Made by a program: the position numbers and the translations under genes. A stretch of 35,749 nt of DNA from Microbacterium paulum (GTDB lineage: Bacteria > Actinomycetota > Actinomycetes > Actinomycetales > Microbacteriaceae), in NCBI RefSeq assembly GCF_015707995.1, contig NZ_JAAGRY010000033.1, forward strand, positions 1 to 35,749, read 5' to 3'. Positions 7,411 to 16,065 of the stretch are shown one piece after another. The stretch's first letter is position 1; each line of letters opens with the position of its first letter. The notes under the pieces were generated by a model that saw only the letters and a program-made list of their open reading frames with translations, did not search any database and had not been told where the DNA came from.

Positions 7411-7416
7411 TATTCT
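7411..7416 (+). promoter_or_regulatory. -10 element of the leuCD transcript
   Basis: TATTCT lies exactly six bases before the GTG of the leader peptide, the spacing of leaderless promoters seen throughout this window. No clear -35 element is visible. Confidence 0.6.
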
Positions 7417-7422
7417 GGCGCC

Positions 7423-7473
7423 GTGCGGATCGCTCGCCTTCTCCTTAGCGGCCGCGACGAGATCTCGTTCTGA
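7423..7473 (+). CDS. Leucine leader peptide (attenuator) upstream of leuC
   Basis: A 16-codon ORF starting at GTG 7423 and ending with TGA at 7471-7473 encodes [16 protein letters not shown], with three consecutive Leu codons (CTT CTC CTT, 7438-7446). CTT is uncommon in this genome, so the run should be sensitive to leucyl-tRNA charging. It sits 62 bp before leuC, is preceded by a -10 at leaderless spacing, and is followed by inverted repeats that overlap its 3' half. Together these are the marks of a translation-coupled attenuator for a leucine biosynthetic operon. It was recognised by content and position; no homologue was checked. Confidence 0.7.
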   Translation: MRIARLLLSGRDEISF

Positions 7474-7502
7474 GCCCTCACTCGTCGCGGAGTTCGTCGC
7501 GG
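7452..7502 (+). promoter_or_regulatory. Attenuator structure between leader peptide and leuC
   Basis: The arm 7452-7461 (CCGCGACGAG) can pair perfectly with 7481-7490, or nearly as well with the repeated copy at 7493-7502. The left arm lies inside the leader coding region just after the Leu codons, so a ribosome stalled there would block the pairing. No T-run follows. Whether it acts on transcription or on translation of leuC cannot be decided from sequence. Confidence 0.5.
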
Positions 7503-7534
7503 GCACACACCCCCATCTGGAGAACGAGACCGAC

Positions 7535-8980
7535 ATGAGCACATCCATTCCCGATCGCCCGCGCACCCTGGCCGAGAAGGTCTGGGACGACCACCTCGTC
7601 GTCAAAGGCGAGAACGGCGAACCCGACCTCATCTACATCGACCTGCACCTCGTGCACGAGGTCACGAGCCCGCAGGCCTTCGACGGCCTGCGCGGCGAGG
7701 GGCGGGGCCTGCGCCGCCTCGATCTGACGATCGCGACCGAAGACCACAACACCCCGACCCTCGAGATCGACAAGCCGATCGCAGACCTGACCAGTCGCAC
7801 CCAGATCGAGACGCTGCGCCGGAACGCCGAAGAGTTCGGCGTGCGTCTGCACTCGCTCGGCGACAAAGAACAGGGCATCGTGCACGTCGTGGGGCCGCAG
7901 CTGGGGCTGACGATGCCCGGCATCACCGTCGTCTGCGGCGACTCGCACACCTCGACGCACGGCGCGTTCGGCGCGATGGCGTTCGGCATCGGCACGAGCG
8001 AGGTCGAACACGTCATGGCGACCCAGACGCTGCCGCTGAAGCCCTTCAAGACGATGGCGATCACGGTCGAGGGCGAGCTCCGCCCCGGCGTCACGGCGAA
8101 AGACATCATCCTCGCGATCATCGCGAAGATCGGCGCGAACGGCGGGCAGGGCTACGTGCTCGAGTTCCGCGGCAGCGCGATCCGCTCGCTCTCGATGGAG
8201 GGCCGGATGACGATGTGCAACATGTCCATCGAGGCCGGCGCCCGCGCGGGCATGATCGCCCCCGACGAGACGACGTTCGACTACGTCAAGGGCCGCCCGC
8301 ACGCCCCGACCGGGCAGGACTGGGACGACGCGGTCGCCTATTGGCGCACCCTGCCCTCCGACGAGGGCGCCGTCTACGACGCCGAAGTCTTCTTGGATGC
8401 CACGGAGCTCGAACCGTTCGTCACGTGGGGCACGAACCCCGGGCAGGGCGTGTCGCTCTCCGACGTCGTGCCCGACCCGGCCTCGTTCACCGACCCGAAC
8501 GAGCGCGCCGCCGCCGAGCGCGCGCTCGAGTACATGGACCTCGCCGCCGGCACACCCCTGAAGGACGTCGAGGTGGATGCCGTGTTCATGGGCTCGTGCA
8601 CGAACAGTCGCATCGAAGACCTGCGCGCCTTCGCCTCGGTCATCGAGGGGCGTCAGAAGGCCGAGCACGTGCGCGTCATGGTCGTGCCCGGGTCGGCGCG
8701 CGTGCGGCTGGAGGCCGAGGCCGAGGGCCTCGACAAGGTCTTCACCGAGTTCGGCGCCGAGTGGCGTTTCGCGGGCTGCTCGATGTGCCTCGGCATGAAC
8801 CCCGATCAGCTGGCGCCGGGGGAGCGGTGTGCCTCGACGAGCAACCGCAACTTCGAGGGCCGACAGGGCAAGGGCGGCCGCACGCACCTCGTCTCGCCGC
8901 TCGTGGCGGCCGCGACCGCCGTGCTCGGCCGGCTCGCGAGCCCAAGCGATCTGCCCGCGTTCGAGAAGGCGGAGGCCTGA
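7535..8980 (+). CDS. leuC: 3-isopropylmalate dehydratase, large subunit
   Basis: Large subunit of isopropylmalate isomerase, which converts 2-isopropylmalate to 3-isopropylmalate in leucine synthesis. The 481-residue protein is full length for the aconitase family. The [4Fe-4S] ligand cysteines are in [16 protein letters not shown] and [10 protein letters not shown], and early motifs such as [26 protein letters not shown] are intact. ATG 7535 has TGGAGA upstream. leuD starts two bases after its stop and the pair forms the heterodimer. Expression is probably set by the leucine leader peptide just upstream. Confidence 0.97.
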   Translation: MSTSIPDRPRTLAEKVWDDHLVVKGENGEPDLIYIDLHLVHEVTSPQAFDGLRGEGRGLRRLDLTIATEDHNTPTLEIDKPIADLTSRTQIETLRRNAEEFGVRLHSLGDKEQGIVHVVGPQLGLTMPGITVVCGDSHTSTHGAFGAMAFGIGTSEVEHVMATQTLPLKPFKTMAITVEGELRPGVTAKDIILAIIAKIGANGGQGYVLEFRGSAIRSLSMEGRMTMCNMSIEAGARAGMIAPDETTFDYVKGRPHAPTGQDWDDAVAYWRTLPSDEGAVYDAEVFLDATELEPFVTWGTNPGQGVSLSDVVPDPASFTDPNERAAAERALEYMDLAAGTPLKDVEVDAVFMGSCTNSRIEDLRAFASVIEGRQKAEHVRVMVVPGSARVRLEAEAEGLDKVFTEFGAEWRFAGCSMCLGMNPDQLAPGERCASTSNRNFEGRQGKGGRTHLVSPLVAAATAVLGRLASPSDLPAFEKAEA

Positions 8981-8982
8981 TC

Positions 8983-9579
8983 ATGGAGAAGTTCACGACC
9001 CACACGGGTGTCGCCGCCCCGCTCACGCGTTCGGCGGTCGACACCGACCAGATCATCCCCGCGGTGTACCTCAAGCGCGTCACCAAGACGGGGTTCGAAG
9101 ACGCGCTGTTCGCGAACTGGCGGCAAGACCCCGCGTTCGTGCTCAACCAGTCGGCGTACGCCGGGGCATCCATTCTCGTCGCGGGCCCCGACTTCGGCAC
9201 CGGCTCGAGCCGTGAGCACGCCGTCTGGGCGTTGCGCGACTACGGCTTCCGGGTGGTGCTGAGCCCCAAGTTCGCCGACATCTTCCGCGGCAACGCGGGC
9301 AAGCAGGGCCTCGTCACGGGCGTCGTCACCGAGGCCGACATCGAGGCGATCTGGGCGGCCCTCGCTGCGAATCCCGGCGCCGAGATGACCGTCGACCTCG
9401 AGGCCAGAACGGCCCGACTGGGCGATCTCAGCGTCTCGTTCGACATCGACGATTACACTAGGTGGCGGCTCCTCGAAGGGCTCGACGACATCGGGCTCAC
9501 CCTGCGCAACGAAGAGAAGATCGCGCAGTTCGAGGCGCGCCGAGAGGCGTGGCGGCCGCGGACGCTCCCCGTCCGCTAG
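8983..9579 (+). CDS. leuD: 3-isopropylmalate dehydratase, small subunit
   Basis: Small (swivelling) subunit of the LeuCD isomerase, 198 residues, normal for the family. Hallmarks are [14 protein letters not shown] near residue 20 and [17 protein letters not shown] near 67-83. The start ATG is two bases after the leuC stop, with GGAGG inside the end of leuC, so translation is coupled. The gap to murA is 67 bp with no strong terminator, so read-through is possible. Confidence 0.97.
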   Translation: MEKFTTHTGVAAPLTRSAVDTDQIIPAVYLKRVTKTGFEDALFANWRQDPAFVLNQSAYAGASILVAGPDFGTGSSREHAVWALRDYGFRVVLSPKFADIFRGNAGKQGLVTGVVTEADIEAIWAALAANPGAEMTVDLEARTARLGDLSVSFDIDDYTRWRLLEGLDDIGLTLRNEEKIAQFEARREAWRPRTLPVR

Positions 9580-9646
9580 CCCGAGCCCGGCGCCCCGCAC
9601 CCGGGGAGAGCAGGCCCGCCCTCGAATCACAAGTGAGGTCCGATCG

Positions 9647-11020
9647 ATGAACACCCTCCTCAGCGCCGCGGCGGCATCTCAGCCCGGCGACGGCGGAACA
9701 GACCGCACGGGCCAGGTGCTCGCGATCCGCGGAGGCCGGCCTCTGGTCGGCCGTGTCGAGGTCAAGGGAGCGAAGAACCTCGCGACCAAGGCGATGGTCG
9801 CGGCCCTGCTCGGTGAGACTGAGAGCGTGCTGCGCGACGTGCCCGACATCAGCGACGTGCAGGTCGTGCGTTCGCTGCTCGAGGTGCACGGCGTGACGAT
9901 CGACGACGACGGTGACGGCGTGCTCCGTCTCGACCCGTCGGGCGCGGTGTCTGCCCACATGGAAGAGATCGACGCGCACGCGGGTGCGTCGCGCATCCCG
10001 ATCCTCTTCTGCGGGCCGCTCCTGCACCTGCTCGGCCAGGCGTTTATCCCCGACCTCGGCGGGTGCCGCATCGGCGACCGTCCGATCGACTTCCACCTCG
10101 ACGCGTTGCGGGCGTTCGGCGCCACGGTCGACAAGCTGCCCAGTGGCATCCGGCTGTCTGCACCGAACGGCCTGCACGGCGCCGACATCACGCTGCCGTA
10201 CCCGAGCGTGGGGGCGACCGAGCAGGTGCTGCTCACGGCGGTGCGCGCGAAGGGCACCACCGAGCTTCGGGGCGCCGCCATCGAGCCCGAGATCATGGAC
10301 CTGATCGCCGTGCTGCAGAAGATGGGCGCCATCATCTCGTACGAGCCGAACCGGGTGATCTTCATCGAGGGCGTCGACTCGCTGCGCGGCTACGACCACC
10401 GCTGCATCTTCGACCGCAACGAGGCCGCCTCGTGGGCGTGCGCGGCCCTCGCGACCGACGGCGACATCTTCGTCGGCGGGGCGAAGCAGCCCGAGATGCT
10501 GACCTTCTTGAACGTCTTCCGCAAGGCGGGCGGCGACTTCGACATCCGAGAAGACGGCATCCGCTTCCGCCGCGGGGGAGACGTCAAGCCCGTCGTCGTC
10601 GAGACCGACGTGCACCCCGGCTTCATGACCGACTGGCAGCAGCCGCTCATCGTCGCGCTGACGCAAGCGCAGGGAACCTCGACCGTGCACGAGACGGTGT
10701 ACGAGAACCGGCTCGGGTTCACGCAGGCCCTCAACAAGATGGGCGCCGACATCGTCGTGCACCCCGAAGGCATCGCGAGCCCCGACCGCCGTGTCGCCCG
10801 TCGCGCGCTCGAGCAGGCCGCCGTCGTGAACGGTCCGACGCCCCTGCACGGCGCCGACGTGGTGGTGCCCGACCTGCGCGGCGGCTACAGCTACGTCATC
10901 GCCGCCCTCGCCGCAGAGGGCGAGTCGCGGGTGCGGGGCGTCGAGATCATCCGCCGCGGCTACGAGAAGTTCCTCGACAAGCTGACCGCCCTCGGCGCCG
11001 ACTTCGACGTGCTGGAGTGA
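9647..11020 (+). CDS. murA: UDP-N-acetylglucosamine 1-carboxyvinyltransferase (MurA)
   Basis: First committed step of peptidoglycan synthesis: adds enolpyruvate to UDP-GlcNAc in the cytoplasm. The product has 457 residues, with a non-conserved extension of about 28 before VLAIRGGRPLVGRVEVKGAKN. The substrate Lys-Asn pair is in GAKN. The catalytic, fosfomycin-reactive Cys is present in GGCRIGDRPID, and the acid position is in PGFMTDWQQ. The late loop reads DLRGGYSYVIAAL where many MurA have DLRASAS, so this is a somewhat divergent actinobacterial type. The ATG has GAGG 8-11 bases upstream. It heads a cluster with plsC, gpsA and ddl whose starts overlap or nearly touch. Confidence 0.93.
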   Translation: MNTLLSAAAASQPGDGGTDRTGQVLAIRGGRPLVGRVEVKGAKNLATKAMVAALLGETESVLRDVPDISDVQVVRSLLEVHGVTIDDDGDGVLRLDPSGAVSAHMEEIDAHAGASRIPILFCGPLLHLLGQAFIPDLGGCRIGDRPIDFHLDALRAFGATVDKLPSGIRLSAPNGLHGADITLPYPSVGATEQVLLTAVRAKGTTELRGAAIEPEIMDLIAVLQKMGAIISYEPNRVIFIEGVDSLRGYDHRCIFDRNEAASWACAALATDGDIFVGGAKQPEMLTFLNVFRKAGGDFDIREDGIRFRRGGDVKPVVVETDVHPGFMTDWQQPLIVALTQAQGTSTVHETVYENRLGFTQALNKMGADIVVHPEGIASPDRRVARRALEQAAVVNGPTPLHGADVVVPDLRGGYSYVIAALAAEGESRVRGVEIIRRGYEKFLDKLTALGADFDVLE

Positions 11021-11025
11021 CGCGC

Positions 11026-11799
11026 GTGTCTTCGCACCCGCGCCGCCGCGCGTCGCCCGAGAAGACCCGCCCGAGCGTCTTCTGGCCGGCCGCGGCGATC
11101 GTGGTGCCCGTCACCGGTCTGATCGCGAAGATCGAGATCACGGGCGCCGAGAACCTGCCGATCGAGGGGCCGTACGTGCTCGCCCCGAACCACTACAGCG
11201 AGTTCGACCCGGTGATCATCGCCGTCGCCACGTGGCGGATGGGTCGCGCCCCGCGGTTCATGGCGAAAGAGAGCCTCTTCCGGGTGCCGGTGCTCGGCTC
11301 GCTGCTGCGCGCGACGGGCATGATCCCGGTGGCGCGGTCGTCGTCGGCCTCGGCCGCGAAGCAGACGATCGCACAGGCCGAAGAGCTCGCCGAGCACGGT
11401 CGCGGTGTGATCGTCTACCCCGAGGGATCGCTCACGCGCGATCCCGACCTCTGGCCGATGCGCGGCAAGACCGGCGCCGTGCGCCTCGCGATCGAGGGGA
11501 ACATCCCCGTCATCCCGATGGCGACCTGGGGTGTGCAGAAGATCCTGCCGCGCTACGGCAAGCTCAGCCTCTTTCCGCCGCGCAAGCGCGTGCAGGTGAG
11601 CGTGGGTCCGGCGGTCGATCTGGATGCCTACCGCTCGCGCGGCGTCGGCAACGCGAACCTCGTCGCGGCCACCGACGCCGTCATGGCCGACATCGCGGGG
11701 CTGCTGAGCGGCCTGCGCGGTGAGCCCGCGCCCGCGGAGCGGTGGAACCCGGCCGTGCACGGCCAGAACGAGACGGGGCGCCTTGACTCCGAGAAGTGA
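11026..11799 (+). CDS. 1-acyl-sn-glycerol-3-phosphate acyltransferase (PlsC family)
   Basis: Membrane-associated acyltransferase acylating lysophosphatidate to phosphatidate. The 257-residue protein has the catalytic HX4D box in NHYSEFDP, a substrate-binding FMAKESLF block, and the PEG box in VIVYPEGSLTRD, in family order. A hydrophobic stretch (PAAAIVVPVTGLIAKI) near residues 20-36 likely anchors it. Two starts are possible: GTG 11017, overlapping the murA stop, or GTG 11026. The latter has GGAG eight bases upstream and is preferred. Head-to-tail with murA and gpsA, it links phospholipid and wall synthesis in one cluster. Confidence 0.88.
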   Translation: MSSHPRRRASPEKTRPSVFWPAAAIVVPVTGLIAKIEITGAENLPIEGPYVLAPNHYSEFDPVIIAVATWRMGRAPRFMAKESLFRVPVLGSLLRATGMIPVARSSSASAAKQTIAQAEELAEHGRGVIVYPEGSLTRDPDLWPMRGKTGAVRLAIEGNIPVIPMATWGVQKILPRYGKLSLFPPRKRVQVSVGPAVDLDAYRSRGVGNANLVAATDAVMADIAGLLSGLRGEPAPAERWNPAVHGQNETGRLDSEK

Positions 11800-12925
11800 T
11801 CGCCGCGTGGAGGCGGGTCTGCCGCGGATCGCGGTGATCGGTGCGGGCAGCTGGGGCACCACCTTCGGCAAGGTGCTCGCCGACGGCGGCGCGCACGTCG
11901 TGATGTGGGCGCGGCGCGCCGAGCTCGCGCAGGAGATCCAGGAGGGGCACCGCAACAGCGAGTACCTCCCGGGCATCAACCTGCCGCGCACGATGTCGGC
12001 GACGACCCACCTGTCCGAAGCTCTCGACGGCGCGTCGCAGGTGTACCTCGCCATTTCGAGCCAGGCCCTCCGGCAGAACCTCAAGGCCGTCCGGCCGCTG
12101 CTCGCGCGCAGCGAGGCCCCCGTCGTGTCGCTCATGAAGGGCGTCGAGAAGCGCACCGGTCTGCGCATGAGCCAGGTCATCGAGCAGGAGCTGCACTGCG
12201 ACCCGGCGCGGATCGCCGTGGCATCCGGCCCCAACCTCGCCCTCGAGATCGCACGCGAGCAGCCGACCGCCGCCGTGATCTCGTCGCCGAGCCGTGAGAC
12301 GGCCGAGGCTGTGGCGCTCCGCGCCCGCAACGGCTACTTCCGCACCTTCGTGAACACCGACGTCATCGGCACCGAGTTCGGCGGTGTGCTGAAGAACCTG
12401 ATCGCCGTCGCGATCGGCATCGTCGACGGCGTGGGTTACGGCGAGAACACCAAGGCGTCGATCATCACGCGCGGGCTCGTCGAGATGACCGACTTCGCCG
12501 TCGCGTACGGCGCCCAGCCCGAGACCCTGCAGGGGCTCGCCGGTCTCGGCGACCTCATCGCGACGTGCCAGTCGCCGCTGTCGCGCAACAACACGGCGGG
12601 GCGCCTGCTCGGTCAGGGCTACAGCTACGCCGACGTCGTGAAGCAGATGAACCAGACCGCGGAGGGCCTGGCATCCGTCGCACCCGTGCTGCAGTTGGCG
12701 CGCGAGGCGGGCGTGCACATGCCGATCGTCGAGCAGGTGAAGATGGTGCTCGACGGCACCATGAACCCGCGCGACATCGCCCCTCACCTGACGACCGATG
12801 ACGACAAGCCCACGGGCGAGAGGACCCAGCATGGACAAGGCGGTAGTGGCGGTGCTCTTCGGCGGTCGCTCCAGCGAGCACTCGATCAGTTCCGCCACGG
12901 CCGGGGGAGTGCTGCACGCGATTGA
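11783..12925 (+). CDS. gpsA: Glycerol-3-phosphate dehydrogenase (NAD(P)+)
   Basis: Makes sn-glycerol-3-phosphate, the phospholipid backbone, from dihydroxyacetone phosphate. The nucleotide-binding GAGSWGTT is near residue 20. The conserved SLMKGVE, ASGPNLALEIAREQPTA and catalytic-lysine region FGGVLKNLIAVAIGI follow. The start is uncertain: TTG 11783 (overlapping plsC by 17 bp, preferred because relatives have about 15 residues before the Rossmann strand) or GTG 11806. The frame continues to 12925, giving 380 residues, about 40 more than usual. The last 31 codons lie over the start of ddl in another frame and carry no GpsA motif. Confidence 0.92.
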   Translation: MTPRSDRRVEAGLPRIAVIGAGSWGTTFGKVLADGGAHVVMWARRAELAQEIQEGHRNSEYLPGINLPRTMSATTHLSEALDGASQVYLAISSQALRQNLKAVRPLLARSEAPVVSLMKGVEKRTGLRMSQVIEQELHCDPARIAVASGPNLALEIAREQPTAAVISSPSRETAEAVALRARNGYFRTFVNTDVIGTEFGGVLKNLIAVAIGIVDGVGYGENTKASIITRGLVEMTDFAVAYGAQPETLQGLAGLGDLIATCQSPLSRNNTAGRLLGQGYSYADVVKQMNQTAEGLASVAPVLQLAREAGVHMPIVEQVKMVLDGTMNPRDIAPHLTTDDDKPTGERTQHGQGGSGGALRRSLQRALDQFRHGRGSAARD

Positions 12926-13913
12926 TCGCGACCGGTTCGACGTCATCCCGATCGGGATCACCCGTGACGGGGCATTCGTGCTCGAAGACGACGACCCCGA
13001 CAAGTTCGCGCTGCACCCCGAGCACCTCCCCGAGGTGGTCGACAACGGCACGCGCATCATCTGGCCCGACTCGGCGCTCTCGAGCGAACTGAAGGTGGCG
13101 GATGCCACGGGCATCCGTTCGCTCGGCGACGTCGACGTGGTCTTTCCGATCCTGCACGGTCGGTTCGGAGAAGACGGCACGGTGCAGGGCTTTCTCGAGC
13201 TGCTCGACCTGCCGTACGTCGGCGCGGGGCTTCTGATGTCGGCGATCGGCATGGACAAGCACACGACCAAGAGCATCCTGAAATCGGCCGGCGTCCCCGT
13301 CGTGCCGTGGGTGACGGTGACCCGTCGCGGGCTCGACCGAGACCGTGAGCTGTGGGAGCGGCGCATCCGCTCGCTCGGCCTGCCGGTGTTCGTCAAGCCT
13401 GCGCGGGCGGGGTCGAGTGTGGGCGTGTCGAAGGTGTCGGAGTGGGGCGAGCTGGATGCCGCGCTCGAGACCGCGTTCGCCGAAGACGGCACCGTGCTCG
13501 TCGAGCAGGCGGTCGCCGGCCGAGAGATCGAGTGCGGCGTGCTGGCCGGGCGCGGCGGTGACGCGCCGCGCGTCAGTGTCGCCGGCGAGATCGTCATCTC
13601 GGGCCGCGAGTTCTACGACTTCGACGCGAAGTACCTGGGCGCCCCGGGTATCGACCTGGTATGCCCGGCGGCACTCGCACCGGGCGAGCTCGCCGAGATG
13701 CAGCGGATCGCCGCGCGCGCGTTCGAGGCTGTCGGTGGCGAGGGGCTCTCGCGGGTCGACTTCTTCTACACCGGCACCGAGTTCTTCGTGAACGAGGTGA
13801 ACACGATGCCCGGGTTCACCCCGATCTCGATGTTCCCGACCTGCTGGATCGCGTCGGGCATGACCTACCCCGACCTGATCACCGAACTGATCGACCTCGC
13901 GCGCGAGCGCTGA
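12831..13913 (+). CDS. ddl: D-alanine--D-alanine ligase
   Basis: ATP-grasp enzyme joining two D-Ala for the peptidoglycan stem. The 360-residue product is complete. VAVLFGGRSSEHSIS begins the N-domain, PYVGAGLLMSAIGMDKH is the substrate loop, VKPARAGSSVGVSKV is the ATP-grasp region, and EVNTMPGFTPISMFP carries the magnesium ligands. The ATG at 12831 starts inside the gpsA frame with a 95-bp overlap; a GAGAGGAC ribosome site lies 7-14 bases upstream. Position after murA-plsC-gpsA and before DUF3515-thiL is typical for this group of bacteria. Confidence 0.96.
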   Translation: MDKAVVAVLFGGRSSEHSISSATAGGVLHAIDRDRFDVIPIGITRDGAFVLEDDDPDKFALHPEHLPEVVDNGTRIIWPDSALSSELKVADATGIRSLGDVDVVFPILHGRFGEDGTVQGFLELLDLPYVGAGLLMSAIGMDKHTTKSILKSAGVPVVPWVTVTRRGLDRDRELWERRIRSLGLPVFVKPARAGSSVGVSKVSEWGELDAALETAFAEDGTVLVEQAVAGREIECGVLAGRGGDAPRVSVAGEIVISGREFYDFDAKYLGAPGIDLVCPAALAPGELAEMQRIAARAFEAVGGEGLSRVDFFYTGTEFFVNEVNTMPGFTPISMFPTCWIASGMTYPDLITELIDLARER

Positions 13914-13950
13914 GCGGCGCATCGGGCCTCGCTCAGAAGGCGGGCCTCGT

Positions 13951-14427
13951 TCAGCTCGCGGGGCGCTCGGTGCAGGCGGCGCCGCTCGAAGGCAGCTGCT
14001 GCACGGCGGTGCCGAGCGCGTCGAGCACCGTGCGGGCGCTGACCTCGTCGTAGTCGAGATACACCTCGAGTGCCGGCGTGCGCCCGTACGTCGTGAAGCG
14101 GTAGTTCGGCGCCTCGGCGTCGTCGATGAGCCAGTCGACTCCGCCCGCCGACTCGCACGGCAGCGTCGACGGCGGGGGCGTGTCGAGGCCGCACGTGAGG
14201 AGGACGGTCGTGCGCCCGTCTCCGTCTGCCCAGGCGCCGGTGGCCTGGGCATCCGTCCACCGACGCTGCTGCCCGTCGACCGACGAGGGCAGGCGCACCG
14301 TGACCGCGGCGCACGCCGGATCGTTCGCGCCTTTGGCCGGGGTCATCGAGACGGTGCCCGCGCATCCGGTGAGACTCACGGCCGCCGTGACCACGAGCAC
14401 GAGGGCGGACAGGCGCGGGCGGAACAC
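13951..14427 (-). CDS. DUF3515 lipoprotein
   Basis: A 158-residue predicted lipoprotein. A signal peptide runs to the lipobox LTGC with Cys22; the mature part matches the actinobacterial DUF3515 family, conserved beside ddl and thiL. Conserved cysteines (for example CAAVTVRLP, LTCGLD, LPCESAGGVDWL, ACTERPAS) suggest disulfides outside the membrane. The start is GTG 14427, and TAGCCT lies six bases upstream, so the message should be leaderless. The gene is convergent with ddl and divergent from thiL. Function unknown. Confidence 0.85.
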   Translation of the reverse strand: MFRPRLSALVLVVTAAVSLTGCAGTVSMTPAKGANDPACAAVTVRLPSSVDGQQRRWTDAQATGAWADGDGRTTVLLTCGLDTPPPSTLPCESAGGVDWLIDDAEAPNYRFTTYGRTPALEVYLDYDEVSARTVLDALGTAVQQLPSSGAACTERPAS

Positions 14428-14433
14428 CCCTCC

Positions 14434-14443
14434 AGGCTACCGT
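14434..14443. promoter_or_regulatory. Overlapping divergent -10 elements of DUF3515 and thiL
   Basis: On the minus strand TAGCCT (14439-14434) is six bases from GTG 14427. On the plus strand TACCGT (14438-14443) is six bases from ATG 14450. The two hexamers share the TA at 14438-14439, and only 22 bp separate the start codons. Confidence 0.65.
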
Positions 14444-14449
14444 GGAGGC

Positions 14450-15466
14450 ATGACCCCTCCGCGCGCCCAGACCGTCGGCGACCTCGGCGAACGCGCCCTG
14501 CTCGCGCGCATCTTCACAGCACTCGCGGGCAGCTCGCGTGCCCTCGTCGGCCCCGGCGATGACGCCGCTGTGCTCGCCGTGCCCGACGGGCGCGTCGTCG
14601 TCTCGACCGACACGCTCGTGCACGGCCCCGACTTCCGCCTCGCCTGGTCGAGCGGGTTCGACCTCGGCTGGAAGGCCGCGGCCGTCAACCTCGCCGACAT
14701 CGCCGCGATGGGGGCGCGACCGACGGCGCTGCTCGTCGCGCTGGCGCTGCCCGACGACACCGACGTCGCGTTCGTCGAGGAGCTGGCCCGAGGCCTGCGC
14801 GCCGCGTGCGACGAGCTCGCTCCCGGCTCCGCGGTCGAAGGAGGTGACCTGACGGCCTCTGACACCCTCACGATCGCGGTCACGGTGCTCGGCGTGCTCG
14901 ACGGCTCCGGCCCCGTGCTGCGCTCCGGGGCGCGGCCGGGCGACACGGTCGCTGTCGCGGGCGCGCTCGGGGCCGCCGCGCGGGGGCTCGCGGTGCTGTT
15001 CGACCGGTTCCGTGACGGTGCCGGCGTTCCCGTGGCGGTCGATGATTCCGCGCTCACGGCCGAAGAGCGCGCCGATGTGCGGGCGCAACTGCGCCCCGCG
15101 CCGCCGATCGCGCTCGGCCCCGTCGCCGCCCGTGCGGGAGCGACGGCGATGATGGATGTCTCGGACGGACTGCTCCTCGACGCGCGGCGCATGGCCGAGG
15201 CATCCGGTGTGCGCATCGACCTCGACCCGGCGCTCGACGAGGCCCTCGACGAGATCGCGCTGCGCGGGGGCGAAGACCACGCCCTGCTCGCCTGCTTCGC
15301 CCCCGGCGCGGCGCTCCCCGACGGTTTTCGCCCGATCGGCCGCGTGCACGCGCGCGAGGGGCACGACGAGACGGATGCCTCGGGCGCGGTCACCGTCGCG
15401 GGTGCACCCGCCACCGGTCCGGGCGGGTGGGACCCGCACCGCGACTGGGACGCCGCGCGCGGCTGA
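14450..15466 (+). CDS. thiL: Thiamine-monophosphate kinase
   Basis: Phosphorylates thiamine monophosphate to the active diphosphate. The 338-residue protein shows the PurM/ThiL-fold motifs: GPGDDAAVL (metal and ATP) near 34-42, VVSTDTLVHGPDF, WKAAAVNLADIAAMGARP, EGGDLTAS, and MMDVSDGLLLDARRM near 235. Start ATG 14450 is six bases behind the -10 TACCGT, so it should be leaderless; the GGAGG in the spacer is too close to serve as a usual ribosome site. It ends convergent with rsmD 21 bp away. Confidence 0.93.
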   Translation: MTPPRAQTVGDLGERALLARIFTALAGSSRALVGPGDDAAVLAVPDGRVVVSTDTLVHGPDFRLAWSSGFDLGWKAAAVNLADIAAMGARPTALLVALALPDDTDVAFVEELARGLRAACDELAPGSAVEGGDLTASDTLTIAVTVLGVLDGSGPVLRSGARPGDTVAVAGALGAAARGLAVLFDRFRDGAGVPVAVDDSALTAEERADVRAQLRPAPPIALGPVAARAGATAMMDVSDGLLLDARRMAEASGVRIDLDPALDEALDEIALRGGEDHALLACFAPGAALPDGFRPIGRVHAREGHDETDASGAVTVAGAPATGPGGWDPHRDWDAARG

Positions 15467-15487
15467 CGCGCGCCCGGTGAGCGCCGC

Positions 15488-16045
15488 TCAGGCCGGCCGC
15501 ACCCACCACAGCGTCGTGTCGCCGTACTTCTTCGCCCGCTCGTGCGCGAGCGTTGCGGGCAGCGACGGCTCGCCCGAGCGCGTCGCTCGCTCGATCACGA
15601 CGACGGCGTCGGGGCTGAGCCGTTCGGCGAGCAGCGCGAGCGTCTCGTGGAGGGCGGCGTCGTCGAGGTCGTAGGGCGGGTCGACGAACACGAGGTCGAA
15701 AACCGACGAGGTGGCGCGCAAGAAGGCATCCACCGTCGCCCGGTGCACGCGGATCGCCGCACCCGGCACGGCGCGGCCGACCGAGCGTGCGTTGCGCTCG
15801 ACGACGGATGCCGCGCGCGGCGCCTTCTCGACGAGATCGGCCGACGCGGCGCCGCGGCTGACCGCCTCGAGCCCGAGCGCACCCGACCCCGCGTACAGGT
15901 CGAGGGTGCGCGCGCCGTCGACGACATCGGCCGACTCGAGGGCCCCGAACAGCGACTCGCGCACACGATCGCTCGTGGGGCGGGTGCCGGCGTCGGGCAC
16001 CGCGAGGGCGAGAGAGCCGGCGGCCCCGGCGATGATGCGCGTCAC
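15488..16045 (-). CDS. rsmD: 16S rRNA (guanine966-N2)-methyltransferase
   Basis: Methylates G966 of 16S rRNA in the small subunit. The 185-residue product carries MTRIIAGAAGS at its start, RPTSDRVRESLFGAL, the SAM-binding LDLYAGSGALGLEAVSRGA and the catalytic VDPPY. The start GTG 16045 was chosen over GTG 16051 because TAGGGT (16057-16052 on the minus strand) lies exactly six bases before it, and because relatives begin MTRII. It is commonly next to coaD or recG, as here. Confidence 0.93.
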   Translation of the reverse strand: MTRIIAGAAGSLALAVPDAGTRPTSDRVRESLFGALESADVVDGARTLDLYAGSGALGLEAVSRGAASADLVEKAPRAASVVERNARSVGRAVPGAAIRVHRATVDAFLRATSSVFDLVFVDPPYDLDDAALHETLALLAERLSPDAVVVIERATRSGEPSLPATLAHERAKKYGDTTLWWVRPA

Positions 16046-16051
16046 CAGCAC

Positions 16052-16057
16052 ACCCTA
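16052..16057 (-). promoter_or_regulatory. -10 element of rsmD
   Basis: TAGGGT on the minus strand, six bases from GTG 16045. This decides the start codon. Confidence 0.55.
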
Positions 16058-16065
16058 CCGATCCC

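Noticed and set aside
7105..7632. 175-residue minus-strand frame through the repeat and leuC start
   Set aside because: It runs across the palindrome, repeat and leuC leader antisense, with no ribosome site or recognisable domain.
12798..12830. Upstream start for ddl at 12798
   Set aside because: It lies deeper in gpsA, adds a non-conserved leader, and the ribosome site fits ATG 12831.
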